From positions 1,364,001 to 1,428,000 of the forward strand of contig NZ_LR134116.1 of assembly GCF_900635455.1 (NCBI RefSeq): a DNA stretch of 64,000 nt. The letters run 5' to 3'. Origin of the DNA: Yersinia intermedia. GTDB lineage: Bacteria; Pseudomonadota; Gammaproteobacteria; Enterobacterales; Enterobacteriaceae. The notes beneath the pieces were generated by a model, which did no database searches, was not told the DNA's origin, and saw only the letters and a list, made by a program, of their open reading frames with translations. How positions within the stretch are numbered: the stretch's first letter is position 1; every line of letters starts with the position of its first letter. Shown piece by piece: positions 63,977 to 64,000 of the stretch. The position numbers and the translations under genes were made by a program.

Positions 63977-64000
63977 CAGCTTTTCTCCTGATCTTTTTCA

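Overview
The window reads as a chromosomal segment of an enterobacterium, almost certainly Yersinia (probably a non-pestis species; species not resolved). The evidence is near-identity to E. coli core proteins (zipA-ligA, gltX-tRNA-Ala-tRNA-Val-tRNA-Lys, nupC, mntH-ypeC, glk, ypdAB, alaC-ypdK), combined with a Yersinia-type yfuABC iron transporter and ERIC repeats between genes. Coding density is high. No phage, integrase, transposase or CRISPR array was seen.

Layout. 1-4.6 kb: zipA, ligA, a DUF3820 gene, a flxA-like gene behind a flagellar sigma-28 promoter, and a nucleotidyltransferase-like gene. 4.7-7.8 kb: two tRNA-Ala, gltX, three tRNA-Val, one intact tRNA-Lys, and two broken tRNA-Lys copies that carry the same 63-bp hairpin-rich insert in the T-loop. 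8-15 kb: nupC, mntH (Fur box), ypeC-like, an aldo/keto reductase, a divergent LysR/PACE efflux pair, and glk with a perfect CRP site. 15-24.6 kb: a YhjX-like pyruvate transporter beside its likely regulators YpdB/YpdA, a YbiU-type oxygenase, a GNAT acetyltransferase, alaC, cybB, the 24-residue membrane protein YpdK, and an orphan HicB. 24.7-29.9 kb: an anaerobic DMSO-reductase-type operon (dmsABCD plus a NapF-like ferredoxin) with an FNR site; its dmsA is frameshifted.

30.3-36.9 kb: an aryl-beta-glucoside operon (bglG-bglF-bglB with two antiterminator targets, then an OprB-type porin and a DUF2127 membrane protein). 37-42 kb: the yfuABC Fe(III) transporter behind a Fur-like box, and an MltB-type lytic transglycosylase. 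42.2-48 kb: an APC permease, a YtcJ-type amidohydrolase, and a TetR/SmvA efflux pair with a perfect operator palindrome. 48-51.6 kb: a four-gene MCE lipid-transport operon. 51.9-55.9 kb: a sulfur amino-acid catabolic operon (cysteine desulfidase, cystathionine gamma-lyase-like enzyme, NhaC-type transporter). 56.2-59.1 kb: yceJ-yceI and a second NhaC antiporter. 59.2-63.6 kb: an asc (beta-glucoside) repressor and operon. 63.7-64 kb: a DUF3861 gene.

Themes are nutrient import and its control (two beta-glucoside systems, pyruvate, nucleosides, Mn, Fe), anaerobic respiration, sulfur metabolism, biocide efflux and envelope maintenance. The least explained signals are the covarying hairpin element in and near the tRNA-Lys genes, the cysteine-desulfidase/gamma-lyase/NhaC operon with its repeated leader operators, and the STAS-MlaE-type MCE operon.
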